Part shown: positions 7,897-8,420 of the stretch, piece after piece
Layout of the letters: every line of letters begins with the position of its first letter
Numbering within the stretch: position 1 is the stretch's first letter
DNA from: Thermaceae bacterium
Lineage (GTDB): Bacteria; Deinococcota; Deinococci; Deinococcales; Marinithermaceae
Length of the DNA stretch: 8,420 bases
Assembly (NCBI GenBank): GCA_015490435.1
Contig: WFXV01000155.1
Location: 1-8,420, forward strand
Direction of reading: 5' to 3'
Made by a program: the position numbers and the translations under genes
Notes under the pieces: generated by a model
What the model was told of the DNA's origin: nothing
The model's database searches: none
The model's input: the letters and a program-made list of their open reading frames with translations, nothing else

Positions 7897-8420
7897 TGGA
7901 GGTCTGGAGCGCCCCCTTCGCGATCTTCGGCCCCGAGGGGGTCGTCCCCGAAGGGGCGCTCCACACCGACGGCCGGCGGATCCTCGCGCTCGGGCGTCGG
8001 GAGGCGCTTTTGAAAGCGCACCCGAACGCCCGCGAGCGGCGCTTTTCCACCTACCTCGGCCTCGAGGCCGCGAACGCCCACACCCACCTCGACCTCGGGC
8101 TGGGGCCGGTCTTCAAAGGCCCCTTCATGGAGTTCGTCTTGAAGGCGGTCTTCCCGAGGAACGAGGAGCGAGGGCTAAAGCTTGCCAAAGAGGCAGCGAG
8201 AGCCGCCCGCCAACATGTCCTCGGCGACATCGTGGCGAAGGACGACGGCACCCTCGAGTGGTGGCTCGTCGAGGCGCCTTTTGAGGGGGTCGCCTACCTC
8301 GAGGTCCTCGGACTCTTTCCCCCGGAGATCGAAAAGGAGTACCTAAAAAAGCTTCGGGCCACCGTCCGGCGGCTCAAAAAGCTCGAGCGCCCCGGCGGGG
8401 CGCGCCTCGGCCTCTCCCCC
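7896..8420 (+). CDS. Amidohydrolase, probable aminofutalosine deaminase type (partial, cut by the right edge)
   Basis: The first 175 residues are present. The ATG at 7896 overlaps the mqnC stop (TGATG) and no strong ribosome binding site is seen, so translation is probably coupled. The metal-binding motif NAHTHLDL gives His62 and His64 of the amidohydrolase superfamily. Further on come GDIVA (near 113-117), YLEVLG (near 134-139) and LGLSP at the very end, where the family continues into a conserved HAPY-type motif with the next metal-ligand His. This order is that of the ATZ/TRZ-like deaminases, which include 6-amino-6-deoxyfutalosine deaminase of the menaquinone pathway. That enzyme removes ammonia from the adenine ring before MqnB hydrolysis. 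The link to this activity rests on the mqnC overlap and on general resemblance; other substrates in the superfamily remain possible. Confidence 0.8.
   Translation, partial: MEVWSAPFAIFGPEGVVPEGALHTDGRRILALGRREALLKAHPNARERRFSTYLGLEAANAHTHLDLGLGPVFKGPFMEFVLKAVFPRNEERGLKLAKEAARAARQHVLGDIVAKDDGTLEWWLVEAPFEGVAYLEVLGLFPPEIEKEYLKKLRATVRRLKKLERPGGARLGLSP

Overview
The window is about two-thirds G+C, with dense, almost gap-free coding and heavy use of CTC and GAG codons. The gene set and several promoters with a -10 box (TANNNT) about 7 nt before the start codon suggest the Deinococcota, most likely a marine relative of Thermus in the Thermaceae. The genus is an inference from general familiarity; no search was run. 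I see no rRNA, tRNA, insertion sequence, phage gene or CRISPR array. No stretch over 300 bases lacks a gene; the longest gap is 135 bases.

Layout. (1) 1-4176, minus strand, transcribed right to left: lepA (elongation factor 4), a cyclopropane-fatty-acid synthase family methyltransferase, then a phenylacetate-CoA-ligase-like adenylate-forming enzyme that runs off the left edge. The 24-25 bp between the last two is a perfect 11-bp hairpin that buries the Shine-Dalgarno sequence of the ligase. (2) 4177-4230: a very short divergent promoter region. (3) 4231-6134, plus strand: a DUF3108-like protein of unknown function overlapping hisD (histidinol dehydrogenase) by 4 nt. (4) 6135-6269: a convergent intergenic region built from inverted clusters of a degenerate 7-nt repeat (RGCNYGT) with hairpin potential. 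(5) 6270-6755, minus strand: an adenosine-specific kinase family protein. (6) 6756-6798: a second tiny divergent promoter region. (7) 6799-8420, plus strand: mqnC of the futalosine menaquinone pathway, overlapping by 1 nt an amidohydrolase that is cut by the right edge and is probably an aminofutalosine deaminase-type enzyme.

The genes are mostly ordinary housekeeping and biosynthetic functions: translation quality, membrane lipid modification, histidine and menaquinone. No complete novel system is evident. The points worth a second look are the hairpin that fills the cfa/ligase junction, the heptamer repeat region, the recurrent leaderless-type start signals (which change two start calls), the degenerate ATP-binding loop of the ligase-like protein, and the mqnC-amidohydrolase coupling beside a divergent adenosine-binding family gene.
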